DNA from: Volvariella volvacea V23
Lineage: Eukaryota; Basidiomycota; Agaricomycetes; Agaricales; Pluteaceae
DNA length: 64,000 nucleotides
Direction of reading: 5' to 3'
Assembly: GCA_000349905.1 (NCBI GenBank)
Contig: KB722736.1
Location: 2,059,428-2,123,427, forward strand
This document shows, in pieces, positions 1 through 11,708 of the stretch (positions are counted from its first letter, which is position 1; every line of letters starts with the position of its first letter). The notes below the pieces were generated by a model. That model had not been told where the DNA came from and did no database searches. It saw only the letters and a program-made list of their open reading frames with translations. Made by a program: the position numbers and the translations under genes.

Positions 1-355
1 CAAGTTCCTCCTGCAACGACGGATCCAATAATCACATAACTGCAAAAAGGCATCCAGTCAGAGATCCAATCCTTTCACCCGCCTTCTCGGTCCACCAACT
101 CACATAGGGACGGCCTGTATAGTTCACGAGCCAAATAGGGAAGAGAAGCGAGCATATAAACAAGATCTGCGTTAGCAAGCATCTAGGAAACAGGGGAGAA
201 TGAGGAAGGGTATGACAGCGGTTATAAAGGCCTCCACTTCCATCCAGTCCACGCAAATACCCACTAGTCCAGGCCACAGAGAAGGGAAATGGACAAGCGA
301 CGCTACGAACCTCAACGGCGAACCAGTTCTTTCTAAGGTTTCTGAGGGGGGACAT
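1..355 (-). CDS. NDUFA4/MLRQ-type mitochondrial subunit, N-terminal part (runs off the left edge)
   Basis: Small single-span inner-membrane protein of the B12D/NDUFA4 (MLRQ) family, which is associated with respiratory complex I or IV. I read three exons on the minus strand: 355-311, a microexon 114-104 and 39-1. The start reads MSPLRNLRKNWFAVE. The 11-nt microexon and the last exon join to give AVPIYVIIGSVVAGGT, the beginning of the membrane helix. Donors are GTTCGT and GTGAGT; acceptors are TATACAG and TTTTTGCAG. Only this chain restores the family pattern RKNWFAVE-x-(I/V)PIY. The rest of the protein lies outside the window. Family assignment comes from remembered fungal sequences; the microexon is inferred from reading frame and splice sites. 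Confidence 0.72.
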
Positions 356-1529
356 TGTACGCAAAGCAAGAGCAGAGTGAGTGGAAGAAAGTCTGTGAAG
401 TTGGTTGTTTCCGGCGTTGTGTCCTATTCCTTTCCTTTTTCTCACGATAAATTGGCGGAATATTCCGGAGACTCTTGTCCAGACCTCAGTTGGCTCGCGC
501 TTAGGCTGCTCTGGAGTGTCCCAGGTTTTGTCAGATTGTTCGGTGGCTATCAAATACATCAATCGAGATAGCTAGAACTTGGAAAATCAGAACGATCATG
601 CACGAGTTTTGTGTATCACAGGTAGAAGCTTTTGCCAACATCTAACAACTAAAGCAACTCGAGAACGTCAACTTGATCAAGGAGGACATACGACATATTA
701 GTTACAGGTATACAAAAACAAGCGGGGAGGAGGTAACGACGTCGACGAGCTGTAACAAAAATCGGACCCAGGAAGAATAGCAGAATCGACCAGCGAATAA
801 GCCGAGTCAACTATCAACAACCTATGGGCAATTGGTATCTGTACTGCACTTGGGATGATGCATCAAGCTACCATCTCGTTCATGATACGTATGTATATAT
901 ATACATAAAACAAGTGGGGGTGAAAATGCAAGATGATCAAGAAAGAGCAACGAGTTGAACTCAGGGTCTGCGAAGGTTGGAATATATGGTATCCCAACCA
1001 ACCCCGGTAATCGAGGAATATGTAACAAGATAAATATCAAACAAACTCAAGGGGGGAAGAAGAGGAAGGGGGATCACATGTCAAATGAACAATAAAGACA
1101 GTATATGCGGCGGTCGTGAACAGAATAGAAGAGATAGAAAAGCGAAAAGGCAAAAAGGATAAACGTGCCTTTGAAGCTTTAGAGCTTTTTGAGAAAGAGC
1201 ATGAACCGGCATAAGCTGCAAAGAAGATAGCGTGAAGAAAGTCGTGGACGCAATAGGAATGTCCGTGAGGCGTGTGTGTCATGTCTATGTCTGGGTGCAA
1301 GCAAGACGAGAAAAGTAGTTACAAATGCGAATGTCCGATGGGCATATCAAGAGGGAAGCAGTGGATCAAAAGCGACTCGATCAAACAAAAAAGATTTTGT
1401 ACATGTGTGGTGGATGGAGAGGAGTGTTGTGGAAGGGCGGGTACAAGGGTGATATAGAGGAGGGGTACAATCCAACCACGTCGAAAGGGCACATAAATGG
1501 TGATTGGAGCCGAACGAATAAACCTTCTC
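356..1529. other. intergenic: 5' flank of the NDUFA4-type gene and 3' flank of the coiled-coil gene
   Basis: I see no convincing coding sequence here. Open frames are short, lack splice-linked partners and resemble no family. The stretch should hold the promoter of the leftward NDUFA4-type gene and the 3' UTR of the coiled-coil gene. Confidence 0.5.
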
Positions 1530-4500
1530 TTATAGTGAAACAATTTTGTCGTTCATGGAATTGCACTTTTTGCAGACATCGACGCACAACCCCGTTCCTA
1601 TTTTCATCCCCATCCCCCTTTCTTGCTGCAGCCTGAGCCTCAACTTGGCTAATTGCTGTTCTCTAGACACAAATCCTGGTTGGTTTGCCTTATACGAGAG
1701 TTGCTGGAACATCACGCGTTGTGACAACGATAGGGACGAAGGGATTCGAGGGTGTCGCTGGTCAATCACTGGTGACGAACTTGGAGGTATGGAGGCTGTG
1801 GCAGCTTGAACAGGTCCTGCTGCAGCTGCCATTGGTGACCAAGGCATAGTAGGTATAAAGTTCGTGAGAGACTGCAGAGACAGCCTTGGCGTAAGTGAAG
1901 AGTGCGTGGAAGAGGATGGCGGTGCGGAAGATGAGGTCACTGGAGACGGAGACGGAGATGGAGAGGAGCAGGTTGTGGCATTTTGATCGTGAGGAGAGTA
2001 GTCGTATTGGGATAACATATTGGGTTGGTATACATGCTCAGAGGATAAATCGACACTTGACCACGTCAATGACGGATTTGCTGGAGCCTGCTTGTGCCGT
2101 GTTGGTACGTAGAAGACACGCGACGTTGCTGCTGTTGCATCGCTTGAACCCGCATCGGCAATGCCGACTTTTGCTGGGGATCTAAGAGAAGAGATTTTGT
2201 TCATTGATACATTGTCCACTATAGTTAGAAAATAGATTAGTTAATAACACGTACGCATAGAGATCAATGGCTTAGTCGAACCATTAGAAGAAACACCAGT
2301 TACAGACGCGTTGGCTAGCATCAGCGGCTTGGATTGTTGGCGTGAATTGGTGTATGTAATAGTCGATTGTCTTGGCTTGGCTTGCGGAACACGGGCAGGC
2401 GAAGGCGAGGAAGTGACAGGTTGGGGGATGAAAGTTGGAGCAGAACCACGTTTCGTCGGCGGAGTGACAGATGCAGGGGGTGAGGACTTGGCTACAGGCA
2501 CCTTCGTTACATTGGGAGCCGCATTACTTGAAGGTCGGGGTATACTCTTGATGCGAGGAATTGACGAGGGTGGGGAAGCGCGAGAAGGTGGTGTGAAGAC
2601 ATTGGAACGGGCAGACTTGGCCGGAGTAGATGGAGCAGGTTTACTGGTGGAGTGATTATTCTTGGTTTCCACGACAGTTGACACCCGAACAACAGGTACT
2701 GGTGCAGGTTCGTCCACTTGAGGTGTAACTGTGATTGTAGGGATGCTCTGCGGGAAGGTGGCTTGGCTGACCTCATCTTCACCATCCATGGTAACATGAA
2801 TAGTGGGCACAGTTACAGGTGACTGCTCTGGACGTGATGGTTGTTCGGCATCTGCGGGAGTGAGTGTGATGGTAATGCCACCAGCCTCACCGAGCATGTC
2901 TTGCTCAAGGGATCCCTCTTCCTCGTCTTCTTCCATGACTGCATCAAGTCTACTTCCCAACAGCTCTTGTTGCTGCATCTCTGCCACTGCGGTACCAGAC
3001 GGGAAGAAAAGAGGTGATTCCTCATCATTCGATTCATAGGTGAAACCACGAGCAAAAAGGCCTTTACTTTGTTCATACTCGTAGGGTATCGGCGAGGAAG
3101 AATCATACTCCAAGTCCTCCAAACATCCGAAGAAACGGTCATTCTTCTCAATAACTGGGTCAACAGACGACACTCGAGCCGCAGTCGCGAACGACCAGGT
3201 CCTGATCTTGTCACCGTGGCTGGTGGGTGGGATTGGCACAGGTACTTGGGCCGGTGTCACTGGCTCAGGGGAAGGGGAGCGTGACTGAGCGACGGTCGAT
3301 GTACCTGTCCTACTTTGTGTCGTTGGCGATACTGATACCTCGGATTGGTGGCTCTCCACGGAGTGAGGGTATTCATCCTCTGAATCGAACGAACTAGAGC
3401 GCCGCAGAGCACTAGTAAAACTCATGACTGATGCACTATACCCAGTACCACTTTCGGCCTCCTCTTCAACAGACTTCAAGGCAAACCCAAATCGACACGT
3501 GTCATCGTGATCCTCGAGTTCAACACCCGCAATGGTGGCCTCGCAGTCGATCAAGGTGAATGACCGACGAGCGAATTCGCGGTCTGGATTCTTCTGGCAT
3601 TCGGCTTTAGCTCGAGCCTCCCTCAACAATACTTCGAGCTCCAACCTCGACTTCCTCTCTACCTCAAGCTCTCGCTTGAGTTTCTCCAATTCCATGACCA
3701 ACTGAGATACTCGATCATTGGATACAGAAAGCTCCTCTTGTAGTTTGACTTTATCGGTCACAAAACGGCCTCTCTCCTCTTCAAGGGACAAGATTTTCTG
3801 ATCGAGTGCTTCAACCCGCTTTTCAAGTTCAGCCTTCTCCGCTTCCAGTAAGCCAGCACGAGATCTTGCTACCCAAGCATCACGGCGTTCTATATCAAGC
3901 CTGTTTGTGACCATGCTGAGTTGTTTCTCCAAGTCAGCGACCCGCGTCCTCCAACCCTCGACATCTCTCTTGAGATCGTCTCGCTCTGCCTTCAGGTCCG
4001 CGATCAACCTCAACATCTCATCATCAACGTCGGGGCCATTTGCAGAGGAGCTGGCATCAGAAGAAATAGAGACGGGGCGTGATCCGCTAGAGGTCGAACT
4101 CGATGCCTGACGACCATATCCATTCTCCTGCCATCTGCGGATAGACAAAGCACGCTCAAGGTCGGTTATCCTCGCAAGAAGCGCATGATGCGATTTGACC
4201 AGGAAGTGTTGCTCACTCGCGCTAAGAGGCCGCGCTTGGGAGAAGGATTGGGTGGACTGATGGGATGCAGGAAAAAACTCCTCATCCTGTCCAGTTAAAC
4301 TGCCACTAGCAGAGGAGGCCAGGGAATATCGGCGACCAAATGAGGTGGGAGTCATCTCTGGAGTCGGGAGACCAGCGAGATTTGTGCTGACTCCGTTGCC
4401 GTATGAGGGACGATAAGAGATGCTGCTTCGCTTCGGCTTGGTGTCCACAACCTCCCTCGTGTCCGATGAGGTGCCATCCAGTTGCTTAATCAGTGCCTCC

Positions 4501-5586
4501 GAGGATGGTAAAGAGGACAAAGAGCTACGTCTATTTTCTGCCGCTGTGTCCGGTGGGGTGGAAGTCCCTGATAGGGATAAGGACCTTAAACCCGGACGTG
4601 ATGCCCCATGGAACCCAGAGGTTGCAATTTCAGCAACCAGGGACAGTGGCTTCAGGCTCAAAGTGGCAGGCCGACGGCGAGAAGCGGTAGTCTTGGCAAC
4701 GGGCGTGGGGCTTGCAGATACTTCTTCTGTTGGAATAGACGCCTTCTTTTTCTGTGCATCTGCTAAGTCTTCTCCCTCTTCCTCTTCCTCCTCCTCGACA
4801 AGGGTGTGGAGCTGGTCTTTAGAGCTGCACGAGGTGGCAAGAAGCTTGAAGGAATCCCGCTTGTTGGTAACCAGAGAATTGTGGCCACTTCCGTAGTTGC
4901 CATTCGAGATGGCAGGAAGAGAGTTCGCAGACGTGGCTGCACCCCTAGCGTGAGATAATAATAAAACTTTAGGTGGAGAAAAACGTACAGAAATCGAACA
5001 TCATCTTTTCCATGACTGGAGTGGTCAACTCTGGTATCTCCACCTTGGAAAATGACATGTCAGGCTTGCCCTCGAGAGCCATCAAAGCCCGTCGACGAAT
5101 AGAATCTTTATCGCCAAGATTGACATTGTCATCTGAAATAGAAGTGGGTATGTCGGGAAGGGTCAACCCCATAATTTCAGCGGATTCTCGGCGAGTAGAC
5201 ATTGAAGAACGGCGTCTGTGATGTGAATTTCGCTTTGAAGGCGCAGGGTTTGACGGAGTGGGAGCGGATGTGGATGGTGTTGAGTGGTGGGCGGGTGGAT
5301 TGGCGGGGAATGAGAAAGAGGACATCTCAGGAAAGTTGGATGGCTTGGAAGTGGATAAAGAAAGGCTTGAAAGGGAAACAACAGATTGATTTCGAGAATG
5401 TGAACGAGAATGGGCATGCTTTGGTACCACGTTTGATGGCAAGCTATTGGCACCGCCAAATTTGAAGGATTCAAACTGAAAGGAGTAAGAAAGGATGTCA
5501 ATATGACGAGTTAATGGATAAAAACAAACCTTTTGTCTGGTTACAATATCATCTCGTGCAAATTCGATAGCAACGGTTGGCTCCAT
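1530..5586 (-). CDS. large coiled-coil protein, basidiomycete type, function unknown
   Basis: Not recognised as a named protein. I splice four exons (5586-5530, 5475-4989, 4936-2255, 2218-1530) into 1,304 residues. The N terminus (MEPTVAIEFARDD) is followed by a Ser/Pro/His-rich disordered region and an acidic Glu run. A long heptad-like coiled coil lies at about residues 400-635, rich in LEKQL, EELSV and LEKLKRELE patterns. A long Ser/Thr/Pro-rich tail follows. The final 30 residues contain a small cysteine group, CVDVCKKC. The layout suggests a scaffold or cytoskeleton-linked protein, which is inference only. The last intron is only 36 nt (2254-2219), with a GTACGT donor and an internal CTAAC. 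The gene is divergent from the ISOC hydrolase. Confidence 0.8.
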
Positions 5587-5960
5587 TGAAAGGCGGTATA
5601 TGGATTGATGTGACCGGGAAGTAAATGGGATATTTGGTTTTTCAAGGAAAAGTTGGGTGAGTAGTAGGAAAGAACGAGCTGAGATGAGGGAGTGTGATCA
5701 AAAGGAGAGGAACGACCGTCAAACGGACAATTCAAAGCTGGTGGAGGTATGGACTGGCCCGTGAGTAGGACTGACAAGAGGAAACGGACAGGACAGCAAG
5801 AACAAACGAGTCTAATCTCAACTTACATCACATGCCATTTTTCAGACTCCGAAACCCCGCCGGCCGAGTTAATTAATCCTCCGCACCGATACTTCCCAGT
5901 CCCTCGTTCATCCCCGATCGCGTCCCGACCCCAACCAGACCCTGCTCACATCTCCTCCCC
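5587..5960. promoter_or_regulatory. shared divergent promoter region (coiled-coil gene / ISOC hydrolase)
   Basis: These 374 bp separate two start codons pointing away from each other, so both promoters must lie here or overlap the 5' ends. Pyrimidine-rich tracts precede the plus-strand start. I see no clear TATA box. Confidence 0.45.
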
Positions 5961-6823
5961 ATGCCTGCCTTGCACCCCAAATCAACGCTGTTCTTCTTGT
6001 GCGACATCCAGACCAAGTTCCGTCAGTGCGAACGCGATAATAGCCCTCATGTTGTTGACCATACTGCAGGTCCGGCTATTCACGGCTTTGACCACGTTGT
6101 CAACACCACCAACAAACTCCTTGCGCTTGCCAAGGTCCTGTCAATCGCCCCCTAATCGCATAGACTTACCTTGGTCTGCACATGTAGATTTTAGGAATCG
6201 AGGTTGTTGTAACAACCCAGAATGCAAAAGGTGCTTTGTGCCTCGTCTCTTACCGCCTCATATTGACTCGTAATTGTTGCAGCTTTAGGACCAACCGATC
6301 CTGCTATCGACTTGTCGTCGTTGGGCCAACTGCTTCTAGGGCCTTACGATAAGAAAATATTCTCCATGTTGGTGCCCGAAGTCAAGGCGTTGCTTGATGC
6401 CCGCCCGCATATCAAATCCGTTGTAGTGTTCGGCATAGAGGTGACGTGAATTCTCCCACCTCCTTAATAGTTTTTTGATCGCCTCCCACCGTATAGTCGC
6501 ACATATGCGTAATGCAAACCGTGCTGTCCCTCCTCTCGCTTCCCACTCCTGTCACGACCTATGTGGTCGCGGATGGGGTATCCTCCTGCAACTCCTTCGA
6601 AATTCCCATAGCCCTGGATAGATATCGTGCGGAAGGAGCAATCGTCAGCACCAGTGAAACCATTTCTTTCCAATTGGTCGGAGATGCCTCTATACCTGAG
6701 TTCAAGACCTTTAGCGCGTTGATTAAGCAGGAGAAAGAGCGAACGACCGCGGCCGGTGAGGCCCTTGTCCTCGGCCTAAAAAAGGATTCACCTGCTATCC
6801 CTGCATTCAGGAGTGGTCTTTAA
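5961..6823 (+). CDS. isochorismatase-fold hydrolase (ISOC1/ISOC2 type)
   Basis: Cysteine hydrolase of the isochorismatase superfamily, ISOC1/2-like subgroup; the physiological substrate of this subgroup is not settled. Five exons (5961-6021, 6070-6134, 6188-6230, 6283-6440, 6497-6823) give 217 residues, normal for the family. The catalytic triad can be seen: Asp15 in FLCDIQTKF, a Lys in YDKKIFSML (residues 80/81) and the nucleophile Cys113 in GIESHICVMQT. The strand motif VVVTTQNAK also matches ISOC proteins. The start is the first ATG before the conserved STLFFLCD strand. It is probably a soluble cytosolic or peroxisomal enzyme; I see no signal peptide. Confidence 0.9.
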
Positions 6824-7163
6824 ACTAAACCGAGCTCCTCGATGTACTTTCATCTACGAGAATACTCCAATGTACCATGTCTTCCGATTCAATCCACCAA
6901 CCTAAGTGGGTAGACTATCCAAATGTCGTGGGCAAAAAACATTGTCGCCTACCCTTGGTACACCGATCCGCCACATCTATGAACCGACGGAACGCATTGC
7001 GAACCACGGCTCCCCGAAAGGATACGCAATTGGTGAATACAATCTCGAACCTGTGGAGAATACACCCAGAAAGGTATAAACTTTACCAATTACGGATGAA
7101 GTAATATCACGACACTAACTACTGCTCAGCGCCGCTATTCGATATAGGCCAACACTCAAGGCG
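6824..7163. other. convergent intergenic region (ISOC hydrolase / kinase-like gene)
   Basis: The 3' ends of two converging genes meet here. Nothing coding is supported; it should hold both 3' UTRs and polyadenylation signals. Confidence 0.5.
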
Positions 7164-8579
7164 TTATGGCAAGCCCAGCAGTGATTGAAGGTCCTCCCAC
7201 ATCCACCCACCGGCTTTCTCTAACTCATATGCATTAATCGAATGCCGATGCGTTCCTGAGTTATCCTTGTGGTTCGCCCCCGGTCCAGCTGCTCGCAGGC
7301 TGCTCAAGCCCAGCGATACCAACTTCGATTTGAGAGAGGGGGATAACTTCCATTCTTCTGCATACAAGTCGTATCCGTTGACAAGCTCCCGGCCGTGTGT
7401 GACGAGTAGTTTGTGTTGGAAGTAGGGCGAAGGTGGGGATGAGAAGTAAGATACGCAAGTTTGGATGAATGTTCGAGTGAAGGACCGCAGATGGAGGAAC
7501 ACATTTGGATTTTCGGCGTGTATTGTGTGAAGGATGTGGATGTGAACCACTAATGCATGTGTACCAATATTAAGCACAGATGGACGTGTGAGTAAAGAAG
7601 CCCTACTTACAGAACATAGCCACTTCCGCTGCCGCAGTTGTGAGGCCAAAATACTCCCAGTCGATCAAACCACATTGGTAGCTCGTACCGCTTCTCTCGT
7701 CAGCCGATCTGATGATCAGCACACTTTCTGGCCAAAAATCTACCATTCCAATGCAGGGTTCGGCTTTACCTCCCTCTCTCATAGATTCTTCCACCCTCTC
7801 GCTGAGCTCCTTCGCATCCAGGGCACTAACTTCATCCAATCCATTTCTGATCATGCCCTTCACGAGGTCAATGATATTATCGGCTTGAGGATGCTTCAAT
7901 AATTCCACGACCGCAGGATCTGGATCCCTAGTATCCCTCCACAGACTCCCCATCAAGTCACCCAATGTCTTGCCGAATTTAGCTGCATGCTCGACAGATT
8001 CAGGATCGCCATCTTTATCCAGGCTCGAGAGCCATTTAGATAACGTTTTGGCGGATCCTAAATCCGTAATCCACAAGATATGCGCTTCTTCATCGTGTAG
8101 GATGAGACCGGGAATATGGACCGCCCCTGCATGCGCCTTCGTCCAGTCAATTACTGCTGGGATAGTTTCTGGTTGACCAGAGTCGGTGTCTGTGCTATGG
8201 AATATCCTCAAAGCTTGAGCTTCGACCTTTTGCCTGTTGACAGACAATGACTGGCTCGGATCGGTTGCCAGGAATGGAGGTGCGTATTTTAGCACCGCAC
8301 TAGACAGGACAGAGGCCCCTATGTACTATAATGGCAATCAAGGAGTGCGCATCACGTTGATTGTGAGCAAGCTACTTTACTGCTCGACTGTGCCAATTTC
8401 ACGGGCGGTTCAAATGCCGCAAGAATAGTGACATTGGTAAACCCTCCTGTGAGGGGTGTTATTGTGACGCTTGTTGGCTGTGTTGCAGCATCTGCTGAAA
8501 TTGTTGGGAGTTTGTTAGTGATGTAGTTATGGAAGTCAAAAGCCGAGGGTTGAGTAGTGCTATTGCTGGTGTTGTCCAT
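7164..8579 (-). CDS. aminoglycoside-phosphotransferase-like kinase (APH/protein-kinase-like fold)
   Basis: Member of the fungal APH-like kinase family (aminoglycoside/choline/methylthioribose kinase fold); substrate unknown. Exons 8579-8376, 8325-7611 and 7549-7164 give 434 residues. The nucleotide-binding N-lobe shows GGFTNVT and VLKYAPPF, the latter with a candidate ATP-binding Lys. The hinge strand is HILWITDLGS. The catalytic-loop equivalent is GMVDFWPESVLI and the metal-binding segment is GLIDWEYFG. Against the usual HGDxHxGN loop, the Asp and Pro are kept but His, Gly and the metal-binding Asn are replaced. It may act on an unusual small molecule or be catalytically weak (inference). 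The start is the first ATG in the open frame. Confidence 0.8.
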
Positions 8580-8863
8580 GGCTGTAAGGCAAGTTGTTAG
8601 GTGGTGGGCGTTCGACTGTGAGGCTAATGACCCCGAAGGCTTTACCTTCTGAGTAATCGGTACCGAGCACACAAGAGTAATAAGGGTGAGCCCAAGAGAC
8701 GCCTATTCAAGAGAAGTCGTTGGAGCATTCTAGTTCGACAATGCGAGCAGTTGATCCCGATGTGCACAGAAATGAAAGTAGATGTATATAAAGCAAATCC
8801 ATGTAAACGAACATTTCGCAGTATCTTTCAGCCATTTGGTCGTGAATTTGAATCTTAGCATTC

Positions 8864-10054
8864 CTACTTCTGCTTGTACTTTTCGTCCGCACGCAATCTC
8901 TTGAATAGTGCCCATCCAACATAGGGGTTAATAGTCATCAGCTGTTCGTTCCACTCCCACCCTAGTACCCCTGCTACCAACGTCCCGTCGAATACATATC
9001 CATTGTCATCAACCTTCAACTGGACTTCAATGCCGCCACTTGCTATATCACTCAATTCTTTCTGTGCAGCCCAATCAAGATCCGCTCCTTTACACCAATC
9101 CCGCCAGAATTGTTGTAGGGCATCGAATTCTTGCTCTTCAAGGTCGAGAAGGAATCTTTCTGCGTTGGTGACGCGCGGAAGGTCCCACATCCCCCGTTTA
9201 TCAAATGGAACAAGATAACCTAACCACCCATGTATCTTTTCTGTCCCTGATCCACTATTGTAATTCACCATGTGCTTCCAAAACCCTGCCACGTCCACGT
9301 CTCCGTCAAACGCCCGTATGAAGTGGTCGAAAATGGGAATAATGAGCGAGTGCCATCTCATCAGCTCCGGCTGCCCCAATTCCGCAAGTCTATCGATTTT
9401 CCATCTTAACCCAACCCAATCCTCTTTTGTCCCTTGCAAAGTGATCGATGGAATTCCACAACGGAACTTGACAACGTACTCGAAATACTTGCTCATGGCG
9501 GCCATAACCGAAATGTTGGCCGCAACTACATCCGTTGGTGTCGTAGTCGAGAATGTAGGCGTCAACCATTCTGCGATTGTCTCGTCCTTGAAATGTTCTC
9601 GCATCTTGACACCGAATTCATCAACGATATCTGGCCAATCTGCGGTGAAGCGATTACCGCCCCGTATAACCTTCAATCCCTTCTTTCCCTCGTGCGAGAT
9701 GAATTGATACCTCATCTCCTCCGCATGAGCCTGCGTGTAGAGGGCCAACTGACCCAATATGCAGATCCAGACGTCATCAGGTCGGATAGATAGGTGGTGG
9801 TGCTCGAGATAGGCGTGTATCACTGTTCCTACGAGTCCTCGCGGCCATGATTGAAGAACTGTGTCGGGGTTTCCAGAAGACGGTGGGGTAGATTCTGTTT
9901 TGGAGAATGAAGAGGAGATAAACTCTTCCACTGGTGCTTTTCCCTTTGACCGGGGATCTGACCTGGAGAGAAAGTCGATAGGCCCTTGAGATTTGATATC
10001 GGAGGCCTTGAGAGTTGCTGGATTCACATCGTTCACAGTAAAGGTTACGGGCAT
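8864..10054 (-). CDS. DUF4419 domain protein
   Basis: Single-exon gene of 396 residues. The region from about residue 75 on matches DUF4419: RPDDVWICILGQLALY, followed by a His/Glu-containing stretch, TADWPDIVDEF and VVKFRCGIPSITLQG, and later GWLGYLVPF. The biochemical function of DUF4419 proteins is unknown to me; they are frequent and often expanded in mushroom-forming fungi. The first 70 residues are low complexity (Ser/Pro/Lys). The kinase-like gene downstream lies in the same direction, 284 bp away; no functional link is implied. Confidence 0.85.
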   Translation of the reverse strand: MPVTFTVNDVNPATLKASDIKSQGPIDFLSRSDPRSKGKAPVEEFISSSFSKTESTPPSSGNPDTVLQSWPRGLVGTVIHAYLEHHHLSIRPDDVWICILGQLALYTQAHAEEMRYQFISHEGKKGLKVIRGGNRFTADWPDIVDEFGVKMREHFKDETIAEWLTPTFSTTTPTDVVAANISVMAAMSKYFEYVVKFRCGIPSITLQGTKEDWVGLRWKIDRLAELGQPELMRWHSLIIPIFDHFIRAFDGDVDVAGFWKHMVNYNSGSGTEKIHGWLGYLVPFDKRGMWDLPRVTNAERFLLDLEEQEFDALQQFWRDWCKGADLDWAAQKELSDIASGGIEVQLKVDDNGYVFDGTLVAGVLGWEWNEQLMTINPYVGWALFKRLRADEKYKQK

Positions 10055-10263
10055 TGTGGTGCGTTGTTAAAGTGTCCCTGCCCCGAGGGTACCGCCTGAT
10101 AATGGGCTCGGGGTGGTGGGAATCGCTGGGCATTTTCAAAGATTAAGGACAGTCAGGACAGGGACTAGGAACAACTGGGGACAAGGACAAATTGGGATAA
10201 TTCGCAAGTTATTGTCTGTACATGGTTAACATACATTTGATTCCTTCAATTACTCGACGACAA

Positions 10264-11505
10264 TCAATTTTGATCTATCTCCCAGCCCAACTGCTTGCCA
10301 GCCCAAAAAGGAATCACGCTATCTTCACCATTTATGTAGCTTTCTTGGATGGAGACACCTGGATCCACTCTCCTTAACCTCACTGGTGATTCTCCAGTGG
10401 ATGACGCCCTCTTGTAGAAAGCACGACCATTGCTGCTCACAAACCCTTCCAGCTTGTCGAGTGCGCCGAAAGACTCCAGTAGATGGGCAACAAGCGGTAA
10501 TAAGATCGGCGATGTATAAATGCCAGCAGCACATCCAGCATGTGGAGTGCTCGTAGATTTTTTATGAGGTGGATGAGGAGCAGAATCAGATCCAAGGAAG
10601 AACCGGGGATGACCTTCTACGATTAGACATAGCTAGGGTACCAGTCATTCCTACCTTACCTTCTTTAATCACTTCGCGCAGGGCCTCACGGTCGTCAGGG
10701 TATTTGGCGACTGGCTTGCAAAAGTTAAAAGATTGACCAGCCCAGTCATCTACCGTGAGGGCTAGATGATGGGCAGTTATCGTGCACGCCACGGTGGGCC
10801 CACAAGCCTTGACTGCCTCGACTGCTGCTCGTGTAGTTGCATGCTCTAAGACTATTCTTAAGGTGGGGAATGCTGTATGTAGTTTGTGGAGATGGGGAAG
10901 AAAATGTGGTTCAGCATTTAAAACATGTGTGTTCTTCAAGGAATCAGTCAAGAAAAGAAAGATAACGGCTCTGAAAGGACCTACTGTGCTTGCGTTAGAC
11001 GGGACTTCTCCATGGAGGTTTAGGACCATATCTACTTCCTGCATGGCCGCGAATACAGGGTAGTACGCTTCATAGGACTCAATGCCGCCCTCGGAGTTGG
11101 TCGTGACACCACGAGGGTATGACTTTACGCCTAGAATACTTAGACGAGGTAGGACAACAGGGAATTGGGACATACCAGCAATGCCGGCAGCCTTTGCTTT
11201 TCGGATCTCGTCTGGAGTCAGGCTGGGCGAGAGATACAATGTCATCAGGTAAGTTACATTTGGGTCGATGCTCTCCAAGTAAGCCTTATATTCCAGGGCT
11301 TGTTCTGTGGTTGCTATAGGTGGAGTGAGGTTTGGCTGTCGTTCATCGTGATTAAGACGGGTAGCGATAACGCAGGCAAACTTGCCATCACGTATGCGAG
11401 CTTGAAGCCCCCCTTTTGGACATGGGGTGTCACCAAGGCAGACATCGACCCCTGCCTGAGGTGAACATGGAAGTCTGCAGGAGAGTTTACCGCGATGCTC
11501 GTCAT
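10264..11505 (-). CDS. URA4: dihydroorotase
   Basis: Zinc amidohydrolase of de novo pyrimidine synthesis that interconverts N-carbamoyl-aspartate and dihydroorotate. Exons 11505-11386, 11335-10985, 10933-10660 and 10613-10264 give 364 residues, the usual length of the type II (URA4/PyrC) enzyme. The metal site is visible: DFHVHLRQG near the start, the carbamylated-Lys motif GVKSYP, LNLHGE, VLEHATT and FLGSDSAPHPPHKKS with the catalytic Asp. Intron 1 (11385-11336) has a GC donor (GCAAGT) instead of GT; the GC site is needed to restore AYVMPNLTPP. Intron 2 (10984-10934) is 51 nt, a multiple of three and free of stops, so it could be mistaken for coding sequence. The gene is divergent from the kinesin gene. 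Confidence 0.95.
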
Positions 11506-11708
11506 TGAAGTCTCCAGGCAAAGAACGGTGGATAAGATTAGATTGTGATTATTGGAACGCGATCATGTGACCCGCGACGCGTGATGGTTCACTCACCTGC
11601 ACAACGAGTCGTTGCCCCTCTCCATCATAGACAATCCCGCTCCCAGCTACGTCTACTCTGGACACCTTTCACTCCTCCAATTCCCTTTAGCTGCGCAATT
11701 CCTTCTGC
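11506..11708. promoter_or_regulatory. divergent promoter (URA4 / kinesin-8)
   Basis: Only 203 bp separate the two ATGs, so regulatory DNA is shared. I see no clear known element. Confidence 0.45.

Noticed and set aside
28..562. Single 176-codon minus-strand frame covering the NDUFA4-type region
   Set aside because: It reads through two introns; only the spliced form restores the family motif.
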